The notes beneath the pieces were generated by a model that was not told where the DNA came from, searched no databases, and saw only the letters and a list, made by a program, of their open reading frames with translations. A program made the position numbers and the translations under genes. Positions 1 to 6,226 of a DNA stretch of 9,874 bases are shown one piece after another. Each line of letters begins with the position of its first letter. The first letter of the stretch is position 1. The DNA comes from an uncultured Candidatus Saccharibacteria bacterium. GTDB taxonomy: Bacteria > Patescibacteriota > Saccharimonadia > Saccharimonadales > Saccharimonadaceae. The stretch is taken from NCBI GenBank assembly GCA_938046115.1, contig CALIXX010000052.1, positions 1 through 9,874 on the forward strand, given 5' to 3'.

Positions 1-291
1 AACAGAGCGCTTGTTGCCATCCTTATCGTCGTAACTGCGCTGGTCGAGGCGACCACTAACGAGCAGCGGGCTACCCTTCTTCACATATTGTGCAATGGTT
101 TCGCCAGTCCGCCCCCAGGCTACACAGTTAATGAAGCTGGTTTGGTCTTGGTTTTGGCCATTTTGGTTGCGCCATGTGCGAGTGACCGCTAGTGTAAAAT
201 TCGCAACGTTCTGCCCACTGGCTGTGGTGCGCACCTCTATATCGCGCGTCAAATTGCCCATCAAAATAACTTTGCTAAATCCTCGAGCCAT
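1..291 (-). CDS. ssb: Single-stranded DNA-binding protein, 5' part only
   Basis: SSB coats single-stranded DNA during replication, repair and recombination. The first 97 codons are present; the gene runs off the left edge of the window. The translation begins MARGFSKVILMGNLTRDIEV and continues through FTLAVTRTW, FINCVAWGRTGETIAQYVKKG and LLVSGRLDQRSYDDKDG, which is the OB-fold core of bacterial SSB in the usual order. The start is the ATG whose first base is 291, because AGGAGG lies 4 nt upstream (296-301). It follows rpsF by 48 nt on the same strand, matching the common rpsF-ssb-rpsR order; rpsR, if present, lies outside the window. No separate promoter is visible, so it is probably transcribed from the rpsF promoter. 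Only the C-terminal tail, which recruits partner proteins, cannot be judged. Confidence 0.95.
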   Translation of the reverse strand, partial: MARGFSKVILMGNLTRDIEVRTTASGQNVANFTLAVTRTWRNQNGQNQDQTSFINCVAWGRTGETIAQYVKKGSPLLVSGRLDQRSYDDKDGNKRSV

Positions 292-339
292 ATATCCTCC
301 TCGATTCTTTACTGTGGTTATTAGTTATTGTGGTAATTT

Positions 340-684
340 TTACTCTTCTGTTTGGCGGCTGGCTTCGCGTGCTTTAGCCTCTGCCATCAGCTTGCGACCC
401 TTCTCGTCCACTTTGACGAGCAGGTAGCGGATCACATCATCAGAAATATTCAGCGCATTGCTGATCTTCAGCGGTGCATCGGCAGGCAGCGCCACCTCAA
501 AGTAGACATACACCGCAAAGTCTTCCTTCTTAATACTATACTGCAGCTTTTTCTTGCCCCAGTTGTCTTCGCTAGTAATAGAGCCACCAGCGCCGAGCAC
601 CAGCTCACGTACTTTAGCAAGTGGTGCCTCAAGGTTTGATTCTAGATCTGGCCGAATCAAAACCGTTAGTTCATATTGTTTCAT
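340..684 (-). CDS. rpsF: 30S ribosomal protein S6
   Basis: S6 binds the central domain of 16S rRNA together with S18 in the small subunit platform. The 114-residue product starts MKQYELTVLIRPDLE and has the family blocks NWGKKKLQYSIKKEDFAVYVYFEV and LNISDDVIRYLLVKVDEK, with a short charged tail rich in Lys, Arg and Glu. An in-frame ATG eight codons upstream (708) would give a longer protein, but the sequence AAAGGAGGT at 691-699 lies exactly in front of the ATG at 684 and would be inside the longer reading frame, so I chose 684. Length fits the family without truncation. It is the first gene of the ssb operon and has its own promoter and a hairpin-forming leader upstream. Confidence 0.96.
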   Translation of the reverse strand: MKQYELTVLIRPDLESNLEAPLAKVRELVLGAGGSITSEDNWGKKKLQYSIKKEDFAVYVYFEVALPADAPLKISNALNISDDVIRYLLVKVDEKGRKLMAEAKAREASRQTEE

Positions 685-702
685 ATGTAAACCTCCTTTG
701 GG

Positions 703-733
703 ATCCATATGGATGTTTATCCGGACGATAAAC
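703..733 (-). promoter_or_regulatory. Possible S6:S18 autoregulatory leader of rpsF
   Basis: The short 5' untranslated region of rpsF folds into two adjoining helices. One has arms GTTTATC and GATAAAC (715-733) around the loop GTCCG. The next is the perfect palindrome ATCCATATGGAT (703-714), and the Shine-Dalgarno sequence follows directly. Many bacteria carry an rpsF leader that binds the S6:S18 complex and displays an unpaired CCG; here CCG lies in the apical loop. The helices are read from the sequence; the assignment to the S6:S18 motif is inference, since the motif normally places CCG in a defined loop next to a helix and I cannot run a covariance search. Confidence 0.35.
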
Positions 734-753
734 TTAGGTTAATAACGCATTAT

Positions 754-782
754 ATTATACGCGAGACAGCATGCAAAGTCTA
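754..782 (-). promoter_or_regulatory. Promoter of rpsF-ssb
   Basis: Reading the minus strand, TATAAT (754-759) is preceded by a 17-bp spacer and TAGACT (777-782), which matches four of six bases of the -35 consensus. The start of transcription would be near 747, giving a leader of about 63 nt that includes the hairpin pair in front of rpsF. Confidence 0.6.
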
Positions 783-2969
783 GCGAAGTACAGGGGTGTG
801 GAGGTGTTGTACTTTTCGATTTTTCTATTTTTTGAATGGTCACATACTCTGTGTAATTATAAGTTGTTAGTTGCCTCATTCGCCGCATGATTGCGCCATG
901 TCTTGCAAGCACTTATCCATCTTGCCATAGATCAAGAGGCGGCACGGCGTGATTATACATTCCGTCCATATTTCACAAAAAAGATAATTACATTATGGCG
1001 CTAAAATTCGCTTGCTTCACCCCATCGCTATACTTAATATATTATGCCCATATATTATATATAAGCTCAGCAAAGCACCCTTTGAACGCTATCGCGTCTA
1101 GAAAATAATACTCGTTATATGTCAAAATATGAAAAAATGAACCGTCCTTATTTATCGTGTATATATTACTTTGTCTTTCGCTCTTTTAGCTTTTTTAATG
1201 ATGCGATGTATCTGCAAAAATTATCGAGCAAGTTTTCGCTTGTGCTTATTTTACTATCGCTTCTGCCTAAAGCGAAGTGTCGTTTTGCTGTCTCTTTGCG
1301 CATTTTTGTCAGAGCCACCTATGGCACTCCATGGAGCCATTATGTCCATCTCATTTTTGCACACTACTTATATAGAGCCAGCTGCCCCGCCTCCATACAT
1401 CGCACATGCAGGTCGATATTTTGCCATTTGTTTCCATACCATAAAGTACTATATAATGCAAAACGTGAAAATTTTGAAACCTTCATTCGTACCATCCACG
1501 ACGCATCATTATTTTCTACACAAATCATACATCGCATACTATTAGATCGTGTATATTTAATAACTACGACCACTATGTACTGCTTGTGCTTACCATACAT
1601 TCGCCTACACTCAATACACAATTAGCCACCTACGCTCAAAAACACGAAAATATCACTATACTAACCCACTCACTAGATCATACACATCACACTCCATCCA
1701 TTTTTTAACTTCGCACTCAGACTCTGAAGCTGTTTTATACACCTTATGCTTTGCTATACTAATTATGCCTATCTCACCATCAACTATCATTTACTTGCAT
1801 TATGCAACCAATTGTGAAAATTTATGGCTATATCATATTGATGTAGTGCAGACGCAAATCCAGCTGTCACCACATCCTCACAAAGCACCCTCCTAGCCAC
1901 AAAGTTACTTGCACTTACCGCATATTTTGACTCACCAATATTTCCTATTTCTAACCCCCATCACACCCATCTGCTTGATTATGCAAATTTTACTACTGAG
2001 CCTATCGTTGAATAATTTTCTACTGTTTTCATATACCCCTCCGTACCAATTGTACATCGTCATACCTCGCGGTACACAAAAATATCACCTCTCACGCCAT
2101 CCTCGCATCACGCTACTTCAAAAATCATCATTTTTTGTTTGCAGTCAATCAGCTGCTGCCACACATGCTTCGCATATCACACACATCTCACCAAAATCAT
2201 CACATTATTTTGGCACGCACGAACCATCATTGCTTCTTGGCACTATATTTTTTCACCAATTTGCCAGACTAAGTCTTGTTATTCTCAAATTTTTATTATG
2301 AACATCATTATATTCCGTTCATGAGCTTTAGCGAAAAAACCGTATACCTAATTTGCTTCTTGCATCGCACCCAAGCCTCTTGTGTTCGCATACACCACAC
2401 AGATTTTAGCCAAAACATGGCAGCTATTTACTCAAGCGAACTCACTCCCTATTTCATCTCACCGCCTCACATTCATTTTTTGCACATTTCTATAATCGCA
2501 ATGTGAAAATTTTGCACTGCTACAGTACGCATTTCATTTTTCATCACACATATTGTACATCGTCTCTATCTTTCTATCTAGCTGTACCAATTTTTACATA
2601 CTCATTCACAAATTTGCACGCAAATGTACATATTACTATGATACTCATTTTATATTTACTACCAAACAATCCATTCTTGCATCATTCATCACTCGCATAG
2701 TAGCAAAAAATATTTTGCACGCGCATTATGTTGCAAAGTTGCGAACGTTTTTGCTAGACATCACTAATTTTTTATCAATAACAAATAGTACATCAGCGTT
2801 TTTTATTACAGCGCCGCAATGCGTCATTATTTTTTGTCACGTATGTTGTATTCGCTTGCTACTCTAGTCGTTGAAAAATCATTTTTTTGCAATATCACAC
2901 TTCTATCACTCTTTCTGTATGCGAAAATATCGCAGCATATACATCGCACACCAATTAGAACGGACAAAA

Positions 2970-2995
2970 ATAATATTCTACTACAGAATAATTAT
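2970..2995. repeat. Imperfect inverted repeat in the non-coding stretch
   Basis: Arms ATAATATTCT and AGAATaATTAT face each other around ACTAC, pairing ten bases with one bulged A. No T-tract follows on either strand, so it does not look like a terminator. Its AT-rich arms may be chance in such DNA. Confidence 0.3.
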
Positions 2996-3380
2996 TAATA
3001 ATGTAGTGCTCACTCATATTTTTGCAAATCATTTTGCAAAAGTGTCTCAGCTACTGCAAAAACTGCTTGTCGCTCTGCATTATACTTTGCCGTTTTCTCA
3101 TTTTTTACTTTTTATATTTCAATTCATACTGCACTCGTCACTCATCTACTTCGTGCCCACTCAAATTTTCATCAATATAGCGGCAATAAATATCATGAAC
3201 GAATTCTTGCATTATTCATGCTCTCTTACTGTCTCCTTGCTTGTGTTATGTGTGGCATCATATACAAAAAAGATATATTCGATGAAGTAATCGACTCACT
3301 TTGCACACAAAATACTCATCACCATGCCCTATGTATAGTACATGAGCGCATCTATACCCGCTTAATTTACCATTTACTAC

Positions 3381-3407
3381 TCTGAATATATTCTTATTAT
3401 ATTCAGA
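3381..3407. repeat. Perfect 10-bp inverted repeat
   Basis: TCTGAATATA (3381-3390) and TATATTCAGA (3398-3407) are exact complements around the 7-nt loop TTCTTAT. Neither strand has a T-run after the hairpin, so it is not an ordinary intrinsic terminator. It may be a protein-binding site or an RNA hairpin; it lies about 200 bp beyond the terminator of the gene at 3655-4398. Confidence 0.5.
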
Positions 3408-3606
3408 CATTCCCTCGCTTGTTTTCGAGCAATTTATAATACATAAAGAAAATCCATATAGCACACAAATACCCGTATGACATAAATGCTACGTCATTTT
3501 CTTACCACAACGCGCACATTACACCAACCAATACACGCGATCCTTAAAAATTCAATGGCATAGCACGCGCGCTTGTTTGTTCAATCACCATAAATTTTTT
3601 GCACAG

Positions 3607-3631
3607 AAAAACCAGTGCTCATCACACTGGC
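3607..3631 (-). terminator. Intrinsic terminator after the 247-residue protein gene
   Basis: On the minus strand GCCAGTG pairs with CACTGGT (six Watson-Crick pairs and one G-U) around TGATGAG, followed by TTTTTC. It starts 24 nt after the stop codon of the gene at 3655-4398. Confidence 0.75.
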
Positions 3632-3654
3632 TTTCTCTCGTCTATAACTAGCCT

Positions 3655-4398
3655 TTATGCAGCGAGTGAGAAGTCTCCTTGAACCAAACCAAGCTCATCA
3701 CTATACTCAAGCCGTTGCGACTCTGTAGTCGGAACCAGCACAATACCACTTGCAGTGCTAAGCTCGCCATCAATCACATCACCTTGGTCTGTGATCATCT
3801 GCGGGCCTTCGCCTGGCTCGCCCTGAATAATGCCATACACAACAGGGGCACTATCGACCATCTCTTGATCTGGGCGCTTCCCAACATAAAACCCAATCAA
3901 TGAGCCGATTACCCCTTCTTCCGCTCCACCATCTTCGCCTAAAGAAATCGCCGCTTCTTGGTGGGATAGCGACGACTCAATTGCGGAATACAGCGATGAT
4001 ATATCGCCTTGGGCGTCCTTAGGGCTCTTAAAGTCGCTAACAATAGGCACGACATACGGGACATCATTAATCTCAATAACATCACCAATTGCCAAGCCAA
4101 GCTCATCGCGCAGCTCGGATAATTTATTATGAATGGTATCGATGTGCTGGTCTGTCATTTCTGCCATCGACAGCGCAAACAGCGGCCCAAGCTCACGCTG
4201 CAACCAGCCTCGGACCTCTTGAACAGATGGCAGCTCGAAAGCATTCGGCTTACCATACCGATTATTAAACTCCTCGACCATCGACACAAGTCCATCGTTT
4301 ACTGTGTCGTATTTCGAATGCTTTGTTTCGCCCACTGGCGGTTTGCCGCTTTTAGTAAACGACTCTTCTCTTGTATTATCGTTGGTATACTCACTCAT
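3655..4398 (-). CDS. Uncharacterised acidic protein, 247 residues
   Basis: I do not recognise this protein. It has no signal peptide and no convincing membrane span, so it should be cytoplasmic. Residues 1-33 are polar and probably disordered. Residues 34-100 look mainly helical (EEFNNRYGK, VRGWLQRELGPLFALSMAE, DTIHNKLSELRDELGL). Residues 101-125 look like beta strands (GDVIEINDVPYVVPIVSDF), and the rest is rich in Gly, Glu, Asp and Ser, ending SDELGLVQGDFSLAA. Overall charge is strongly negative. Codon use and GC resemble the ribosomal genes rather than the AT-rich spacer, which supports a real, resident gene. The ATG at 4398 has GGAG 11 nt upstream, a long spacing. It stands alone, with a promoter at 4519-4546 and terminator at 3607-3631. 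A lineage-specific protein is the most I can say. Confidence 0.8.
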   Translation of the reverse strand: MSEYTNDNTREESFTKSGKPPVGETKHSKYDTVNDGLVSMVEEFNNRYGKPNAFELPSVQEVRGWLQRELGPLFALSMAEMTDQHIDTIHNKLSELRDELGLAIGDVIEINDVPYVVPIVSDFKSPKDAQGDISSLYSAIESSLSHQEAAISLGEDGGAEEGVIGSLIGFYVGKRPDQEMVDSAPVVYGIIQGEPGEGPQMITDQGDVIDGELSTASGIVLVPTTESQRLEYSDELGLVQGDFSLAA

Positions 4399-4438
4399 AG
4401 TTTTTTATACTCCGCACTATGATTTTGGTTAACGGCAT
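4391..4438 (-). CDS. Possible 15-codon upstream ORF (leader peptide)
   Basis: In the 5' untranslated region of the gene at 3655-4398 an ATG at 4438, preceded by AAAGGAG with 3-nt spacing, opens a frame encoding MPLTKIIVRSIKNYE. Its TGA stop lies inside the first codons of the next gene (ATGAGTGA), an 8-base overlap in another frame. Translation of this ORF would bring ribosomes onto the main start, whose own GGAG is poorly spaced. It contains no run of a single amino acid, so classical attenuation is unlikely; translational coupling is the better guess. The spacing to its ribosome-binding site is short and the ORF may be chance. Confidence 0.4.
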   Translation of the reverse strand: MPLTKIIVRSIKNYE

Positions 4439-4518
4439 TGGCTCCTTTCTGCCGATTCCTCCCTGCTGCGTACGTTGTGGCGCTGGCAGCGTGGTAGTAA
4501 GTAATCGTATCAACTTGC

Positions 4519-4546
4519 ATTATAGCACAAAAGCAGCGCCTGCAAA
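4519..4546 (-). promoter_or_regulatory. Promoter of the 247-residue protein gene
   Basis: On the minus strand TATAAT (4519-4524) carries the extended -10 element TGC (4525-4527) and has TTTGCA (4541-4546) 16 bp upstream, matching four of six -35 bases. Transcription would begin near 4512, giving a leader of about 114 nt that holds the small upstream ORF. Confidence 0.6.
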
Positions 4547-5010
4547 GATATTTTTGGCCTTATTTTCGCATTATTTTCCCCATATGTACCCCTGTCGTAC
4601 CAGTGGTAGCTATCTGGACGATAAATATATATTTTTCGCAAGCATTTTGGCCTTAATTACGCGTTTTTCTCCTTCACAAATAACACCCTCACCGCCTACC
4701 TGCTCCTGCTCTGTCGTTGCATGTGTGTAGCGCAAATATCAGCATGATGATACTACCCCACTCCAGCGCTGAAATAACTCTTATGGTGATGAAGAGCTAG
4801 CTACTAGCGAAGCTGCCCAGTTCTAAGGCGCTGTATGCAGATTCTGCTGTGTAGCCTAGAGTCTAGATCTTATCCAAACCAATGCTTAGCGGCCTCTCAT
4901 GCTCCACCAAAGGCAAATCAACATGCATAGCATACCCCTGTTATGCCAGGCTCTGCGGCAAACCACAGCACACCATCCACTATCACAGCCACTCATCATG
5001 CAGCCATAGC
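4547..5010. other. Gene-free spacer with short palindromes and a diverged repeat
   Basis: This stretch lies between the rpsG terminator and the next promoter. No frame gives a plausible protein and I found no tRNA. TTTTGGCCTTA occurs twice (4552-4562 and 4645-4655), each followed by a diverged CGC-containing T-rich tail. Four short palindromes stand out: TACCAgTGGTA (4598-4608), GCTAGctaCTAGC (4796-4808), GCAGAtTCTGC (4837-4847) and CTAGAgTCTAG (4856-4866). The 15-mer at 4611-4625 matches the rpsF leader hairpin at 14 of 15 bases. The 4547-4700 part is T-rich like the big spacer; the rest has ordinary composition. Confidence 0.6.
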
Positions 5011-5039
5011 AAAACCGCCCAAGGATATACCTCGGGCGG
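5011..5039 (-). terminator. Strong intrinsic terminator after rpsG
   Basis: On the minus strand CCGCCCGAGG pairs with CCTTGGGCGG (nine Watson-Crick pairs and one G-U) around the loop TATAT, followed by TTTT. It lies 23 nt beyond the rpsG stop codon and closes the rpsL-rpsG unit. Confidence 0.9.
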
Positions 5040-5062
5040 CTGTGTACACTGCGCTGCAGAAC

Positions 5063-5542
5063 TTAGCCGCGAGCAAAGTGGGCAAAGGCGCGGTTGGCCT
5101 CGGCCATCTTGTGGGTGTCTTCCTTTTTCTTGAAGGCGACACCAGTTTGGTTGCACGCATCAACGATCTCTGTTGCCAGGCGCTTGCTATATGGCATGCC
5201 ACTCTTGGATCGGGCAGCCTGCACTAGCCACATAAAGGCAAAGTGCTGCTGGCGATGACCCTGAATGGGGAATGGAATCTGGTAGTTGGCACCACCAACG
5301 CGGCGGCTCTTTACCTCAAAGCTGGGGCTGATGTTCTTGATGCAGGTCTCAAACACTTCCAGTGGGTCCTCACTCTTGAGGCTGCGGGCGGCTTGCTCGA
5401 GTGCACTATAGACAGCCCGCTCAGCAACTTGCTTTTTGCCGTCTAGCATCGATTTGTTAATCAAGCGCTGCACCAGCACCGACTGGTACTTGCGGTCTGG
5501 CTTGATGGTGCGCTGGAGTTTTTTCGTGACTTTACGAGGCAT
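5063..5542 (-). CDS. rpsG: 30S ribosomal protein S7
   Basis: S7 is a primary assembly protein that binds the 3' major domain of 16S rRNA in the small-subunit head. The 159-residue product has the family order: MPRKVTKKLQ, YQSVLVQRLINKSMLDGKK, an AVYSALEQA helix, the PSFEVKSRRVGGANYQIPF block, WLVQAARSKSG, and the C-terminal KKEDTHKMAEANRAFAHFA. Length is normal. The start is the ATG at 5542, 2 nt after the rpsL stop; its Shine-Dalgarno (AAGGAGG) is formed by the last sense codons of rpsL, so the two genes are tightly coupled. In most bacteria fusA and tuf follow; here a strong terminator follows instead. Confidence 0.98.
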   Translation of the reverse strand: MPRKVTKKLQRTIKPDRKYQSVLVQRLINKSMLDGKKQVAERAVYSALEQAARSLKSEDPLEVFETCIKNISPSFEVKSRRVGGANYQIPFPIQGHRQQHFAFMWLVQAARSKSGMPYSKRLATEIVDACNQTGVAFKKKEDTHKMAEANRAFAHFARG

Positions 5543-5544
5543 GG

Positions 5545-5958
5545 TTAGTTACCCTCCTTCTTGGCGCCGTACTTGCTGCGGCCTTGCTTACGCTTCGATA
5601 CCCCTTGTAGGTCGAGCGCGCCACGGACGATGTGGTAGCGCACACCCGGGAGATCCGGCACACGGCCACCACGGACGAGCACCACCGCGTGCTCCTGCAG
5701 GTTGTGGCCTTCGCCGCCAATGTATGCCCAGACTTCGTGGCCGTTAGTGAGGCGGACACGAGCCACCTTGCGCATAGCGGAGTTTGGCTTCTTGGGGGTC
5801 TTGGTCGTTACCTTGACGCAGACGCCACGCTTGAGCGGTGCATTTTGGTCGTAGTAGCGCACCTTGAGTGCGTTGTGGATGCGCCCCAGCGCTGGCGACT
5901 TCGACTTCCGAGCCGCCGTCTTGCGTGGCTTGCGCACCAATTGGTTGATGGTTGGCAT
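5545..5958 (-). CDS. rpsL: 30S ribosomal protein S12
   Basis: S12 sits at the decoding centre and affects accuracy of tRNA selection. The 137-residue product begins MPTINQLVRKPRK and contains TPKKPNSAMRKV (residues 54-65) and YIGGEGHNLQEH (79-90), followed by VRGGRVPDLPGVRYHIVRGALD. The start is the ATG at 5958 because AAGGAG (5965-5970) precedes it by 6 nt; an upstream in-frame ATG at 6000 has no such site. Relative to E. coli S12 there is a 13-residue insert near residues 14-45, common in other bacteria. The lysine matching E. coli Lys43 is kept (Lys56), but the position of E. coli Lys88 is Pro101. The neighbouring Asp102, the residue modified by RimO in E. coli, is conserved. Confidence 0.98.
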   Translation of the reverse strand: MPTINQLVRKPRKTAARKSKSPALGRIHNALKVRYYDQNAPLKRGVCVKVTTKTPKKPNSAMRKVARVRLTNGHEVWAYIGGEGHNLQEHAVVLVRGGRVPDLPGVRYHIVRGALDLQGVSKRKQGRSKYGAKKEGN

Positions 5959-5970
5959 GCAATTCTCCTT

Positions 5971-6165
5971 ATTGCTTATTGTTCGGCTTCTATCGTCCAC
6001 CCCACTATTGGATTAGTAGTGTGAGCATAGAGCACCTGTCGCTGGGTTATAGTAGCCCAGCATCTGTGTGTACGATTATGGAGCAGCACCTCCGCCTCGT
6101 GTCTGTACCTTCTCCGCCAGGTAGAGCACTCACACCAGCGCCCCACCCCGAGAAGAGGAAACTCG
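5971..6165 (-). promoter_or_regulatory. Long structured leader of rpsL-rpsG mRNA
   Basis: About 200 nt separate the predicted transcription start from the rpsL start codon and contain no convincing gene. On the RNA strand GTGTGAG (6129-6135) can pair with CTCACAC (6019-6025), and ACCTG (6118-6122) with CAGGT (6034-6038), framing a region that also holds the hairpin GCTGGG/CCCAGC (6041-6061). A small hairpin CACTA/TAGTG (6003-6021) overlaps the CTCACAC arm, so the two folds exclude each other. This is the pattern of a ribosomal-protein autoregulatory leader, but I cannot match it to a known motif; pairing alone is weak evidence. Confidence 0.35.
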
Positions 6166-6170
6166 TGAGT

Positions 6171-6200
6171 ATTATAGCACAGATAATTATGTTGAATCAA
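6171..6200 (-). promoter_or_regulatory. Promoter of rpsL-rpsG
   Basis: On the minus strand TATAAT (6171-6176) has the extended element TGC (6177-6179) and TTGATT (6195-6200) 18 bp upstream. Its -35 overlaps the -35 of a promoter on the opposite strand, so polymerase binding at the two sites should be mutually exclusive. Confidence 0.65.
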
Positions 6201-6220
6201 TTGCGCGCGCGTGATACAAT
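6192..6220 (+). promoter_or_regulatory. Divergent promoter, plus strand
   Basis: TTGAAT (6192-6197), a 17-bp spacer, the extended element TGA (6212-6214) and TACAAT (6215-6220) form a good promoter pointing away from rpsL. The spacer holds a CGCGCGCG alternation. Transcription would begin near 6227, just before a small hairpin and a terminator. Confidence 0.45.
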
Positions 6221-6226
6221 ACTAAA

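Larger units (their letters stand above)
785..3606. other. 2.8 kb AT-rich stretch without a recognisable gene
   Basis: No reading frame here looks like a protein. The open frames on the plus strand shift every few hundred bases, mostly lack a ribosome-binding site and give hydrophobic, Cys- and His-rich translations with no family resemblance. They stay open because G is rare on that strand, which makes TAG and TGA rare. Hand counts give 24 C against 7 G at 1861-1920, 15 against 7 at 2461-2520 and 13 against 6 at 3061-3120. The word TTTTGCA or its complement occurs at least eleven times. I found no tRNA, rRNA, tmRNA or CRISPR array and no cluster of DnaA boxes. Local hairpins exist at 786-814, 2970-2995 and 3381-3407. 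The content could be decayed DNA, a long purine-rich RNA on the minus strand, or simply drifted spacer. Confidence 0.7.

Noticed and set aside
340..708. Longer S6 starting at the ATG at 708
   Set aside because: The eight added residues include the Shine-Dalgarno of the ATG at 684 and are not part of the S6 family.
786..814. Hairpin AAGTACA/TGTACTT followed by T-rich DNA, as a plus-strand terminator
   Set aside because: The loop is 15 nt, the stem has few G-C pairs and no plus-strand gene precedes it; T-rich DNA is the local background.
1119..1625. 168-codon open frame on the plus strand in the AT-rich stretch
   Set aside because: No ribosome-binding site, Cys- and aromatic-rich translation without family pattern, and overlapping open frames in other registers; explained by scarcity of G and so of TAG and TGA.
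1909..3290. Further plus-strand open frames (about 1909-2301, 2553-2867, 2871-3290)
   Set aside because: Same composition effect; frames change every few hundred bases and no protein family is recognisable. A frameshifted ancient gene was considered, but no motif links the pieces.
3258..3464. 68-codon open frame on the minus strand beyond the terminator
   Set aside because: No ribosome-binding site or promoter, and Cys-rich sequence without a pattern.
785..3606. Replication origin in the AT-rich stretch beside rpsF-ssb
   Set aside because: Only isolated DnaA-box-like words (for example TTATACACC near 1735); no cluster, no dnaA or dnaN, and no skew reversal inside the stretch.
4740..4930. 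tRNA or other structured RNA gene in the 4740-4930 spacer
   Set aside because: Small palindromes are present, but no GTTCGA-type T-loop, acceptor pairing or CCA end could be found on either strand.
4882..5133. 83-codon plus-strand frame running into rpsG
   Set aside because: It overlaps the terminator and rpsG on the opposite strand and has no start signals.
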